DNA of 13,960 nucleotides from an uncultured Tissierellia bacterium (GCA_947278105.1 CAMYOR010000015.1:1-13960), one strand, 5' to 3'; positions 6,877 to 13,960 are shown, counted from the stretch's first letter. Numbers and translations are program-made. Notes: generated by a model from the letters alone, not told the origin.

Positions 6877-8017
6877 GGGCCCCTTCTCCCTGGAGGCTTT
6901 GGCTTAAGGTCAAAAGGTTCTGGCAGATGGCTTGAAATTCTCCTTCGGTCAGGTAGGGATGGATGGGGATGGAAAAGACCCTATTACTGTGATCCAAACA
7001 GCAGGGCAAGTCCTCGGGCCGGTACCCGTAATCCTTAAAAGCCGTCTGCATATGCATGGGCTTAGGATAGTAAACCATGATCGGGATGCCAGCCGCCTTC
7101 ATCGCTTCCACCAGCTTATCACGGGATCTTCCTTCCCGGACCATCAGGGTGTACTGGGCCAGGGCGGAGGACCGGTCTTCAAAAAAGAGGGGGAGGTCAT
7201 AGTCATCGGCCAGGGCCTCTTTATAACGGTCGGCGAGAATCTGCCTTTTTTCGATTTCATCGTCCGAAATCCTAAGTTTTACCAGAAGGACTGCCGCCTG
7301 GATGGTGTCGAGGCGGCCGTTGATGCCCAGGCGGATATTGTCGTACTTGTCTTTTCCCTTCCCATGGACCCGGAGGGAGGCAATTTTTTCGGCAAGGTCG
7401 TCATCATCGGTAAAGATGGCTCCTCCGTCTCCATAGCAGCCTAAGGGCTTGGCGGGGAAAAAGGAAGGGGCTGAGGCATCCCCGTAGGAGCAGACGGATT
7501 TTCCTTTGTAGGTGGCACCGAAGGCCTGGGCGGAGTCCGTCAGGACAAAAAGCCCGTATTTTTTTGCAATGGGAAGAATTCTTTCGTAATCGCAGGGAAG
7601 GCCAAAGAGGTCCACGGCGATCACCAGCCGGGGGCGGAATTTTCCTTCCTTTAAAACCTTCTGAATCCGCCTTTCCAGGTCTTCGGGGTCCATGTTATAG
7701 GACCGGTCGGAATCGACAAAGACGGGGTGGCCGCCGGCTAGGGCCGGGGCCTCAGCCGAAGCAAAATAAGTGAAAGAAGAAACAAAGCAGGCATCCTCTT
7801 TCTGGAGGTCCAGGGCTTTTAAGATGAGGTAAAGGGCAGAAGTGCCGGAGGAGGTGGTCAGGCAGTGTTTTCTTCCGGTCTTTTCCCTGAGTTTTTCTTC
7901 CAGTTCCTGGACCTGGGGGCCCATAATATAATGATGGTCATTTAAGACTTTTTGAATTGCCTGATCCATCGGCTCCTTGAGCCTCTGGTATTGGCGGCCT
8001 AAGTCAATAAATTGCAT
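6854..8017 (-). CDS. wbpE: UDP-3-keto-GlcNAcA aminotransferase, WbpE type (DegT family)
   Basis: This PLP enzyme would aminate C3 of the 3-keto sugar nucleotide made by WbpB, giving UDP-2-acetamido-3-amino-2,3-dideoxy-glucuronate. The 387-residue protein opens with MQFIDLGRQY, matching the FIDLxxQY start common in this subfamily. It has a phosphate-binding SSGTSAL at 56-62, DSAQAFGA at 161-168 and the Schiff-base lysine at 190 in FFPAKPLGCYGDGGA. The start is ATG 8017 after AAGGAG with 5-nt spacing, 26 bp after the acetyltransferase stop. The 3' end overlaps the next gene by 23 bp. The assignment to the 3-amino route rests on the adjacent wbpA, wbpB and wbpD homologues; by sequence alone it could be another sugar aminotransferase. 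It differs clearly from the second aminotransferase at 2442-3665, which argues for different substrates. Confidence 0.87.
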   Translation of the reverse strand: MQFIDLGRQYQRLKEPMDQAIQKVLNDHHYIMGPQVQELEEKLREKTGRKHCLTTSSGTSALYLILKALDLQKEDACFVSSFTYFASAEAPALAGGHPVFVDSDRSYNMDPEDLERRIQKVLKEGKFRPRLVIAVDLFGLPCDYERILPIAKKYGLFVLTDSAQAFGATYKGKSVCSYGDASAPSFFPAKPLGCYGDGGAIFTDDDDLAEKIASLRVHGKGKDKYDNIRLGINGRLDTIQAAVLLVKLRISDDEIEKRQILADRYKEALADDYDLPLFFEDRSSALAQYTLMVREGRSRDKLVEAMKAAGIPIMVYYPKPMHMQTAFKDYGYRPEDLPCCLDHSNRVFSIPIHPYLTEGEFQAICQNLLTLSQSLQGEGAHEDLDCQ

Positions 8018-8043
8018 AGATTCTCCTTAAAAATCCCGAGGAT

Positions 8044-8658
8044 TTATCGTTCTTCGTATTTTTCATTGGTGGGGCCCTGAACTTCCTCAAGGCCATTTTC
8101 ACCCAGAAGGTAGGCCCTCCCGCAGGTGGGACAGGTGTAAGACTTTCCTTCTTCCAAATCATCGGGAACAAAGATCTTTCCGCAGGCGCAGGCCCAGCCG
8201 ATCTGCCGGGCGGGGACCCCCACCATCACGGCGTAATTGGGGATATTTTTATTAATGACCGCCCCGGCGGCAATCATCGCATGGTGGCCAATGTTATGGC
8301 CGCAGACGATGGTGGCGTTGGCGCCGATAGTCGCTCCGTCTCCGACCCGGGTCGGCAGGTAGCCCTGGGATCCCTTGGGAAAACGGGCCCGGGGATTTAA
8401 GTCGTTGGTAAAGACGCAGGAAGGTCCGCAAAAGACGTAATCTCCCAGGGTGACGCCTTCATAGATGGAGACGTTATTTTGAATCTTTACCCCTTTCCCA
8501 ATGGTGACGTTATTGGCGATGTTGACATTCTGCCCTAAAGAGCAGTTTTCTCCAATGACCGCTCCGCTTTGGATGTGGCAGAAGAACCAGATTTTTGTCC
8601 CATCGCCGATTTTTGCCCCTTCATCGACGTAAGAGGAAGGGTGAATAAAAATATCCAT
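8044..8658 (-). CDS. wbpD: UDP-2-acetamido-3-amino-2,3-dideoxy-glucuronate N-acetyltransferase, WbpD type
   Basis: This left-handed beta-helix enzyme would transfer acetyl from acetyl-CoA to the 3-amine, finishing UDP-GlcNAc3NAcA. The 204 residues show hexapeptide repeats from about 8 to 137 (IGDGTKI, IGENCSL, IGKGVKI, IGANATI and others). Family signatures include IQNNVSIYEGV (59-69), CGPSCVFTNDLNPR (77-90), IVCGHNIG (117-124) and MVGVPARQIGW (145-155). The C-terminus carries four cysteines (157, 159, 176, 179) in CACG and CPTCG, resembling a zinc ribbon; as I recall the Pseudomonas enzyme, it lacks this full set. I chose ATG 8658 because GGAAGGGG lies 7 nt upstream. A TTG at 8664 would overlap the preceding stop but sits too close to that site. 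Only 2 bases separate it from the wbpB stop. Confidence 0.9.
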   Translation of the reverse strand: MDIFIHPSSYVDEGAKIGDGTKIWFFCHIQSGAVIGENCSLGQNVNIANNVTIGKGVKIQNNVSIYEGVTLGDYVFCGPSCVFTNDLNPRARFPKGSQGYLPTRVGDGATIGANATIVCGHNIGHHAMIAAGAVINKNIPNYAVMVGVPARQIGWACACGKIFVPDDLEEGKSYTCPTCGRAYLLGENGLEEVQGPTNEKYEER

Positions 8659-8660
8659 GA

Positions 8661-9788
8661 TCAAGCCCCTTCCTGATCTTGTGCAAAATGGCAGGACTGG
8701 TTGAGGGTTCCCGGTCCAAAGGTTCCTTCCATCTCGATTGAGGCAAAGTCCTTCATGGGAAGGTCGACCGGCTGGCCGGTCTTCATGCTTTTATAGATGG
8801 CCAGGACCAGCTCCAGGGCCCTCCTGCCCGCCCGGGCATCCACATAGGGCGGACGGTCCTTTTCAATGGCCTGGATCATATCTGAAAAGAGCTGGGTGTG
8901 CCCATTTCCATAGACATTGGAAGTCGGTTCTTTTAAGCCGAGAAGGCTCGAATCCTCGGGCCTGGGGTCGGCAAATTCCCAGACATCAATGTCGGTCGTG
9001 GATTTTCCGCCAATTTTGACGGTCCCTTTTTCTCCAAACACATAAAGGGTCTCTTCCAAATTCTTGGGAAAGACGTTGGTGGTTCCTTCAATCGTCGCCA
9101 GGGCTCCATTTTTAAACTGGACGAGAGCCATTCCCAGGTCCTCGGCTTCAAGATAACCGTGGAACTGCTGGCGGGTCTGTCCATAAACCCGGGTGATTTC
9201 ATCTCCGAAGGTCCAGCGCAAAAGGTCAATTCCATGAATGCACTGGTTCATCAGGCAGCCCCCGTCCTGAGCCCAGGTCCCCCGCCAGGGAGCCTGCTCA
9301 TAATAATCCAAATTCCGATTCCAGCGGACATGGATGGCCCCATGGGAAAGACGGCCGAACCGGCCTTCCTCCAGGGCCTTTCTCAGCTCCTGAATGGCAA
9401 GGTTAAAGCGGTTTTGGTGGATGGCCGCCACCTTGACTCCCATTTTTTCTCCCGCCTCAATGATCTGATCGGCATCGGAAAGGGACATGGCAATCGGCTT
9501 TTCAATTAAGCAATGAAGACCTTTGGAAATGCAGTAAAGGGCGATTTTTGCATGCTCGCCCGATTCGGTGGCAATGGAAACCAGTTCAATTTCGGGGTGG
9601 TCTTCCAGCATCTTTTTATAATCGGTGTATTTTGCGCAGGCATCTTGGGGAATTTGCGCCTTCTCCAGGATCTGATCCATCTTTTCAGGAACAAGATCGC
9701 AGATGCCAATCAGGTCGAGTCCCGTATTTTTGACTGCATAAAGGTGGTTGATGGCAATTCTTCCGCAGCCGATGAGTGCATATTTCAT
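8661..9788 (-). CDS. wbpB: UDP-GlcNAcA 3-dehydrogenase, WbpB type (Gfo/Idh/MocA oxidoreductase)
   Basis: This NAD-dependent enzyme would oxidise C3 of UDP-GlcNAc-uronic acid to the 3-keto form used by WbpE. In P. aeruginosa the two work as a coupled pair in which 2-oxoglutarate regenerates the bound NAD. The 375-residue protein begins with a Rossmann fold (ALIGCGRIA at 4-12), has EKPIAMS at 96-102, the WbpB-like QNRFN at 125-129, WRGTW at 168-172 and DGGCLMNQCIHGIDLL at 175-190, with His185 a likely active-site residue. ATG 9788 is chosen: AGGGAGG lies 5 nt upstream and the Rossmann motif follows directly. A longer frame to 9878 would only re-read the end of wbpA. The gap from the wbpA stop is 10 bp. 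Confidence 0.9.
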   Translation of the reverse strand: MKYALIGCGRIAINHLYAVKNTGLDLIGICDLVPEKMDQILEKAQIPQDACAKYTDYKKMLEDHPEIELVSIATESGEHAKIALYCISKGLHCLIEKPIAMSLSDADQIIEAGEKMGVKVAAIHQNRFNLAIQELRKALEEGRFGRLSHGAIHVRWNRNLDYYEQAPWRGTWAQDGGCLMNQCIHGIDLLRWTFGDEITRVYGQTRQQFHGYLEAEDLGMALVQFKNGALATIEGTTNVFPKNLEETLYVFGEKGTVKIGGKSTTDIDVWEFADPRPEDSSLLGLKEPTSNVYGNGHTQLFSDMIQAIEKDRPPYVDARAGRRALELVLAIYKSMKTGQPVDLPMKDFASIEMEGTFGPGTLNQSCHFAQDQEGA

Positions 9789-9798
9789 GGCAGCCTCC

Positions 9799-11112
9799 CT
9801 ATAGGGTTTCGACGAAGTCGTATTTTTCAGGATGGGGAATGGCGTTACGGGAATCAAAGATCGCCTTGGCGTTTTCAAGGATCATGGGATAGTCATAGGC
9901 CTGATGGGCGGTGGTAATGATCACCAGGTCTTTTTCCCGGATCTTTTCCGGGGAAAGGTCCGACAGTCCCTCGTAAAGAACTCCCTTGTATTTATAGGAA
10001 TGGATATAGGGATCATAAAATTCCACCTGGGCTCCCCGGCTCCTTAAAACCTCAATGACCCGAAGGGCCGGGCTTTCCCGGTAATCGTCAATATCATTTT
10101 TATAGGCCACGCCCAGGACCAGGACCTTGGACCCGTTCATGGGCTTTTGCGCTTGGTTAAGCTGGCGGGCCGCCCGGTCAACCGTATATTCGGGCATCCG
10201 GTCGTTGACCATCATCGAGGCTTCGATCATGGACGTATGAAAGCCGTATTCCCTGGCCTTCCAGGTTAGATAGTAGGGATCCAAAGGAATGCAGTGGCCC
10301 CCCAGGCCGGGGCCGGGGTAAAAGGCCTGGAAGCCGTAAGGCTTGGTCTTCGCCGCTTCAATGACCTCCCAGATGGAGATGCCCATCCGGTCGCAGAGGA
10401 TGGCCAGTTCATTGACCAGGCCAATATTGATGTTCCGGTAGGTGTTTTCCAGGATTTTCTCCATTTCAGCGACAGCCGGGGAGGAAACGGTATAGACTTC
10501 CCCGTCTAATACTGCGGAATACATCGCCGCAATGACTTCGGTCGCATCTTCTCCTACCGCCCCGACGACCTTGGGGGTGTTGCTGGTTTTATAGACCTTG
10601 TTGCCCGGATCGACCCTTTCCGGCGAGAATCCCAGGTAGAAATCCTCTCCGCACTTTAAGCCCGAGCCTTCCTCTAAAATTGGCTTTAAAAGCTCCTCCG
10701 TCGTCCCCGGATATGTGGTGGATTCCAAAACGACCATGGTCTTTTTCTTTAAGTATTTCGCAATGCTTTCCGCCGAGGAGCGGACATATGAAATATCGGG
10801 CTGCTGGTGGGCATCCAGCGGAGTCGGCACGCAGATGGCAATAAAATCGACATCTTTCACAAAGGAAAAATCTGTGGTAGCCCGGAGCTTGCCGGACGCT
10901 ACCAGGGCTTTTAAATCGGCATCGACAACATCGCCAATATAATTTTTCCCCTCATTGACCAGGTTGACCTTTTGGTCCTGGACATCAAAGCCGATGGTTG
11001 TAAAGCCCGCCTTTGCCTTATCGACGGCCAGGGGCAAGCCGACGTAACCCAGGCCAACCACCCCGCAGACGATCGAATGATCCTTTATTTTTTTCAGTAA
11101 TTCTTCCTTCAT
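9799..11112 (-). CDS. wbpA: UDP-N-acetylglucosamine 6-dehydrogenase, WbpA type
   Basis: This enzyme makes two successive NAD-dependent oxidations at C6, giving UDP-GlcNAc-uronic acid, the entry to the acidic-sugar branch. The 437-residue protein has the NAD-binding GLGYVGLP at 20-27, a central domain with GFSPERVDPGN (161-171), and the catalytic Cys274 in GGHCIPLDPYY (271-281). The C-terminal UDP-binding domain has VLGVAYKNDIDDYRESPA (332-349). GFSPERVDPG and the context point to UDP-HexNAc rather than UDP-glucose as substrate; a UDP-ManNAc dehydrogenase (WecC-like) is the main alternative. ATG 11112 has GGAGG 5 nt upstream; a GTG at 11115 is in frame but only 2 nt from that site. Its own promoter appears to lie just upstream. 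Confidence 0.91.
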   Translation of the reverse strand: MKEELLKKIKDHSIVCGVVGLGYVGLPLAVDKAKAGFTTIGFDVQDQKVNLVNEGKNYIGDVVDADLKALVASGKLRATTDFSFVKDVDFIAICVPTPLDAHQQPDISYVRSSAESIAKYLKKKTMVVLESTTYPGTTEELLKPILEEGSGLKCGEDFYLGFSPERVDPGNKVYKTSNTPKVVGAVGEDATEVIAAMYSAVLDGEVYTVSSPAVAEMEKILENTYRNINIGLVNELAILCDRMGISIWEVIEAAKTKPYGFQAFYPGPGLGGHCIPLDPYYLTWKAREYGFHTSMIEASMMVNDRMPEYTVDRAARQLNQAQKPMNGSKVLVLGVAYKNDIDDYRESPALRVIEVLRSRGAQVEFYDPYIHSYKYKGVLYEGLSDLSPEKIREKDLVIITTAHQAYDYPMILENAKAIFDSRNAIPHPEKYDFVETL

Positions 11113-11150
11113 CACTGCCTCCCTATCCAGAAGTTGAAACTAACTTATTT

Positions 11151-11159
11151 ATTATACCA
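11151..11159 (-). promoter_or_regulatory. Extended -10 promoter in front of wbpA
   Basis: On the minus strand TGGTATAAT (11159-11151) is a perfect extended -10 element (TGnTATAAT). No good -35 hexamer lies 16-18 bases upstream (TAAGTC at 17), which extended -10 promoters tolerate. Transcription would start near 11144, giving a leader of about 32 bases. That leader holds a small palindrome AAGTT...AACTT at 11131-11146 between the promoter and the ribosome binding site, a possible operator. The 64-bp gap is the largest within the operon and no terminator precedes it, so this would be an internal promoter adding to read-through. Confidence 0.6.
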
Positions 11160-11176
11160 TAGCCGGCTTTGGGGAC

Positions 11177-12400
11177 TTAAAATCCACGGCCCGTCTCTTC
11201 CCGGCTTCCCCTTTCGAGGAAATCTCTTAAATCTTTCATCACTTGAAAAAGCTTTTCTTCTTCTTTTTCCCAGGTCAAATCTTCCTGGGCCTTTTTCATC
11301 CGACTTTTCGCCTTATTATAATAGTCCGGCTCCCACAAAAGGTCCATGGCTTTTTTTATGGCCTTCCCGTCCTCTGGTGATACGCAAACCCCTAGTCCAT
11401 AGCCATCGACAAGAGCGGATAGTTCCGGAGAATCGGAGCAAATGATGGGAAGGCTCGCATGGATGCTCTCAAAAAGCTTGTTGGGGAGGGCAAAATAATA
11501 GCTTTTCGGCTTTTGCCGGATGAGGATCATGGCAATGTCGCAGGCACCGACATAGGATAGGAGAACTTCCCCCGGGACAGCCGGGTGAAAGAGAATCCTC
11601 TCCTGAACGCCCAATTTTTCCGCCTCTCCCCTTAACTGGTCCCGATAAGACTGGGGCCCGTTTCCGAGGATCAAAAGGCCGGCATTTTTATTCTCAGCAA
11701 GGAGGCGGATGGAGGGCTCAATTCCCCGGCCCTGGGTCAAATTTCCGTGGTAGACCAGGAGGGGGTCTTTTGGCCCCAAGCCCAGCTTTTCCCGAAAAAG
11801 CCGGCGGTTTTTTTCCAAAAGGTCCCGGTCGATAGGCCGGGCCACCGGGATATTGCGGACAACCACATGGGCAAAACTCATCCCATAGTCTTCTTCCATC
11901 TGCCGGGCAATGGAAGAATTCACGCAAATCGTCAGGGCGGATTTTTGAATTAAAAATTTTTCCAGTCGGCCGATCCACTTTTTTTTCATCGGGGTCCGGG
12001 GCTTTCCAGTAGACCTTCCCAGCTCATATTCATGGGCATCGTAAATGAGAAGGGTTTCTTTTCTCCTTCCAATGGTCGCAAGATAGGCAATCAGAAGTCC
12101 CAAAAGATCATGGCCGGAGAGGACTTTTGCATGAAAGGACCGGGCCTTGAAGACAAAGAGAAAGGAAGTCAAAAGCTTTCCCAGCTGCCTGGCCAAAGGG
12201 GCGTCTCCCAGAGGCCGGCGGGGGATAAAGGTATGGTTCCAATGGGAATTTTCCACCATGGCCTGGCCCTTTTCCCCAGTAAAGGTCAAAAGGGCAATAT
12301 CCGTGAACCCTGCTTTTTCCGCTGTTTCCAGCTCCCGGGCATCCCGGGAGTTGGACTGGAAGGGGTAGAGAGAGATTTTTAAATACTTGGGTTTTTCCAT
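11177..12400 (-). CDS. Glycosyltransferase, GT-B fold, family 4-like
   Basis: This is a predicted cytoplasmic transferase of 407 residues. In the N-terminal domain VLSGHDLLG (93-101) and DAHEYELGRS (121-130) match the HGHD and D-[AS]-HE motifs found in polysaccharide GT4 enzymes. The donor domain has YHGNLTQGRG (217-226), LILGNGP (243-249) and LPNKLFESIHASLPII (305-320). I chose ATG 12400, 10 bp after the upstream stop, because the protein then starts with a beta-strand (YLKISLYP) as usual for the fold; GAGG lies 8 nt upstream. A longer frame to 12487 would overlap the upstream gene by 77 bp and adds no recognisable domain. The C-terminus is rich in charged residues. The donor and linkage are unknown. 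Confidence 0.82.
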   Translation of the reverse strand: MEKPKYLKISLYPFQSNSRDARELETAEKAGFTDIALLTFTGEKGQAMVENSHWNHTFIPRRPLGDAPLARQLGKLLTSFLFVFKARSFHAKVLSGHDLLGLLIAYLATIGRRKETLLIYDAHEYELGRSTGKPRTPMKKKWIGRLEKFLIQKSALTICVNSSIARQMEEDYGMSFAHVVVRNIPVARPIDRDLLEKNRRLFREKLGLGPKDPLLVYHGNLTQGRGIEPSIRLLAENKNAGLLILGNGPQSYRDQLRGEAEKLGVQERILFHPAVPGEVLLSYVGACDIAMILIRQKPKSYYFALPNKLFESIHASLPIICSDSPELSALVDGYGLGVCVSPEDGKAIKKAMDLLWEPDYYNKAKSRMKKAQEDLTWEKEEEKLFQVMKDLRDFLERGSREETGRGF

Positions 12401-12410
12401 ATTCTCTGCC

Positions 12411-13538
12411 TCATTCCTCGTGAAAGGGCCCTTTTGGGGGATAAATTTGGCTGAGAACGGAAACCACCTGGTCCCAGCTGTATTCATATTGGATCTTTTT
12501 GAGATTTTCTACGCACTGGTTTAAAATTTCCGGCCGGTCCCGGAGCTGAACCAGGAGAGCGGAAATTTCTTCCCGGTCTTCTCCGTCCACCGCAAAGCCA
12601 ATCCCCTTTTCTTTTACGATCTTTTCCAGGACGGTCCCCCTCCCCACGACCATGGGGGTCAAGGTCAAAATCCCTTCAAAAAATTTAATGGGATAGGTCT
12701 GGGCATACTGGAGCACCGATTTGGGATAGAGGACATAGAGAAGGTCAATGCCGTTATAAAGACGGACGGAGTCGGAATAATGATAGACCCCGGTCACATG
12801 GACCCCGGGCCGATTCTCTGCAAAGGTCCTTAAGGGCTCATAAGAGGTCCCCGCCCCGTGGATAAAAATTTCCACGTCTTTCAAATTTTCTGCGGATAAA
12901 ATGAGATTTTTCAGCTCCTCTTCCTGGCGAACCGAGCCAATATAGCCCACTTTTAAGGGATCCTTGTCCCGGCGGATCCGGGGATAGGCTCCCTGATAGT
13001 CTTCAAGGGAGGGGAAATTGGGCAGATAGTGAAATTTGGGGAAATTCTTTTCTTTTGCCAGGTCTTTTTGAAGGGGGTTGACATAGATAATGGCATCGGC
13101 CTTATTTTGATAATGATGAACCAGAAGGCGAACGATTTTCCGGTAAAAGGAGGAGCCGGCATTCATCTCATAGATCTCGTGCATGTCGAAGGTAAGGCGA
13201 ACACCAGGCCGGAGGAGATGGGCTCCGATGATCATCCCGTCTAAGTCGTGCCCGTGGATGGCATCGAAGGTCTTTTCCCGCAAATATCTCCGGCAGGCCG
13301 AGCGAAAGCGGAGGAAACTTTTTAGCTGCTTCATCCCGGTTCCATACTGGGAATAATAATAAAAGCGTTTGATATGGACCCCGTCGATCCACTGATCTTC
13401 CTGGTCTGGATATTCAAGGTTTCTGTCCCAGCACAAAACCGTCACCTGGTTTCCCTTTTGAACCAAATACCGGGCTTCCTTAAATACCCGGACATCCGGA
13501 TCAAAGCGATTGGTGAGCGTCATGATGATTTCAGCCAT
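12411..13538 (-). CDS. Glycosyltransferase, GT-B fold, family 4-like (first gene of the operon)
   Basis: This predicted 375-residue cytoplasmic transferase has TNRFDPDVRVFKEARYL at 9-25, a start commonly seen in GT4 enzymes of surface-polysaccharide clusters, AIHGHDLDG at 93-101 and FDMHEIYEM at 117-125. The donor side has YIGSVR (199-204), IHGAG (226-230) and PIKFFEGILTLTPMVV (283-298). ATG 13538 is supported by AGGAG 5 nt upstream and by the family's usual N-terminus. An in-frame ATG at 13625 lacks a ribosome binding site and would add 29 residues unlike the family. It shares the HGHD and HE motif spacing with the next gene, so the two may be distant paralogues. It lies first behind the divergent intergenic region, so its leader probably carries the main operon promoter. 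Confidence 0.87.
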   Translation of the reverse strand: MAEIIMTLTNRFDPDVRVFKEARYLVQKGNQVTVLCWDRNLEYPDQEDQWIDGVHIKRFYYYSQYGTGMKQLKSFLRFRSACRRYLREKTFDAIHGHDLDGMIIGAHLLRPGVRLTFDMHEIYEMNAGSSFYRKIVRLLVHHYQNKADAIIYVNPLQKDLAKEKNFPKFHYLPNFPSLEDYQGAYPRIRRDKDPLKVGYIGSVRQEEELKNLILSAENLKDVEIFIHGAGTSYEPLRTFAENRPGVHVTGVYHYSDSVRLYNGIDLLYVLYPKSVLQYAQTYPIKFFEGILTLTPMVVGRGTVLEKIVKEKGIGFAVDGEDREEISALLVQLRDRPEILNQCVENLKKIQYEYSWDQVVSVLSQIYPPKGPFHEE

Positions 13539-13724
13539 AAAAACTCCTGAGCATTTGGCGAAGGGGTTAAAGGACCAGGGCAGACCTTTGAAAAATGGGC
13601 TCCAAGGTCCGGTGAACTTTCCCATCCATTGCCATTTCTTATTTTATTTTACTATAATGGTGGGGAATGTGTTTTTGCATAAAAAAATTATTATAATGGT
13701 ACAATGATTCAACAGGAGCCCCCT
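13539..13724. promoter_or_regulatory. Divergent intergenic region with candidate promoters
   Basis: The 186 bases between the minus-strand operon and the plus-strand flippase gene must drive at least one of them. On the plus strand TTGCCA (13629-13634) and TATAAT (13653-13658), 18 bases apart, form the best sigma-A-like pair. TATAATGGT is repeated exactly at 13692-13700, where the overlapping TGGTACAAT (13697-13705) is another extended -10-like element behind TTGCAT (13675-13680, 19-base spacing). On the minus strand TATAAT (13695-13690) and TATAGT (13656-13651) could serve as -10 boxes, but I see no good -35 for either. The flippase ribosome binding site AGGAG is at 13714-13718. Confidence 0.5.
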
Positions 13725-13960
13725 ATGCCCGAACCTGGAAAAGAAAATCCCATGGAGCTTGTCAAAGGAACTCTTCACAAGCTAAAAAACACAGGATTTT
13801 TTCATATCTTCGGCTTTTCCGTTATCAATAAAATCTTTGGCTTTGCCGGCGGGATCATCATCGTCCGCCTGGTTTCCAAGAGCGAATATGGCCTCTATGC
13901 CAACGCCCTAAATCTGATCTCCTTCTTTTTGCTTCTTTCCGGGATGGGGATGGTTTCTGG
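13725..13960 (+). CDS. Wzx-like oligosaccharide flippase, N-terminal part (partial)
   Basis: The first 78 codons of a plus-strand gene run off the right edge. ATG 13725 follows AGGAG by 6 nt. After a polar start of about 22 residues, GFFHIFGFSVINKIFGFAGG leads into a hydrophobic helix and IIIVRLVSKSEYGLYA, then a second helix (LISFFLLLSGMGM). The VRLVSKSEYGLYA pattern is the hallmark of the N-terminus of polysaccharide-transport flippases, which move undecaprenyl-linked repeat units across the membrane. Its position next to glycosyltransferase and sugar-nucleotide genes fits. Only the first two of an expected 12-14 helices are visible, so a related polysaccharide exporter cannot be excluded. 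Confidence 0.75.
   Translation, partial: MPEPGKENPMELVKGTLHKLKNTGFFHIFGFSVINKIFGFAGGIIIVRLVSKSEYGLYANALNLISFFLLLSGMGMVS

Noticed and set aside
9789..9878. Extension of the WbpB-type gene upstream to 9878
   Set aside because: The added residues only re-read the 3' end of wbpA in another frame, and ATG 9788 has an ideal ribosome binding site right before the Rossmann motif.
13573..13610. Possible attenuator in the operon leader (alternative GGACC/GGTCC and GACCTT/AAGGTC stems)
   Set aside because: The stems are short (5-6 bp), no U-tract follows and there is no leader peptide; chance pairing is likely.
13539..13625. Extension of the first glycosyltransferase to an ATG at 13625
   Set aside because: No ribosome binding site there, while AGGAG precedes ATG 13538 and the family N-terminus begins at that point.

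Overview
The window is most of a surface-polysaccharide (capsule or exopolysaccharide) locus from what looks like a Gram-positive, probably clostridial Bacillota. Evidence for this: almost every gene has a strong AGGAGG-like ribosome binding site, coding DNA is of moderate GC while spacers are very AT-rich, TGA is used as a stop and TGG for Trp (standard bacterial code), and the enzymes are of Wzx-type polysaccharide pathways. The genus cannot be decided from the sequence.

Layout. Positions 1-1752 are AT-rich and gene-poor. They hold the N-terminal part of a secreted protein of unknown function running off the left edge, a small membrane-anchored LysM gene broken by an in-frame TGA, two diverged copies of a spacer flanking that broken gene, and a 42-bp tandem repeat with a perfect 26-bp inverted repeat. 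From 13538 down to 1753 ten genes lie head to tail on the minus strand, mostly overlapping or separated by 2-27 bp. In transcription order they are: glycosyltransferase, glycosyltransferase, UDP-GlcNAc 6-dehydrogenase (WbpA type), NAD-dependent 3-dehydrogenase (WbpB type), N-acetyltransferase (WbpD type), aminotransferase (WbpE type), glycosyltransferase, membrane-bound UDP-GlcNAc 4,6-dehydratase (PglF/CapD type), aminotransferase (PglE type) and an initiating phosphoglycosyl transferase (PglC/WcaJ type). The largest break is 64 bp in front of wbpA, where an extended -10 promoter is visible. At the right edge a Wzx-like flippase gene starts divergently on the plus strand.

How it works together. 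Two sugar routes start from UDP-GlcNAc. WbpA-WbpB-WbpE-WbpD give UDP-2,3-diacetamido-2,3-dideoxy-glucuronic acid, an acidic sugar. PglF-PglE give a UDP-2-acetamido-4-amino-2,4,6-trideoxyhexose, which the PglC-type enzyme would load as sugar-1-phosphate onto undecaprenyl phosphate. Three GT-B glycosyltransferases would extend the unit to about four sugars, and the flippase would export it. No polymerase, chain-length regulator, 2-epimerase (WbpI) or dedicated 4-N-acetyltransferase (PglD) is visible in the window; they may lie outside. If the 4-amine stays free, the polymer would carry both a carboxylate and an amine (zwitterionic). This is an inference. I see no sign of an unknown enzymatic system; the unusual material is the repeat-rich stretch at 597-1690.
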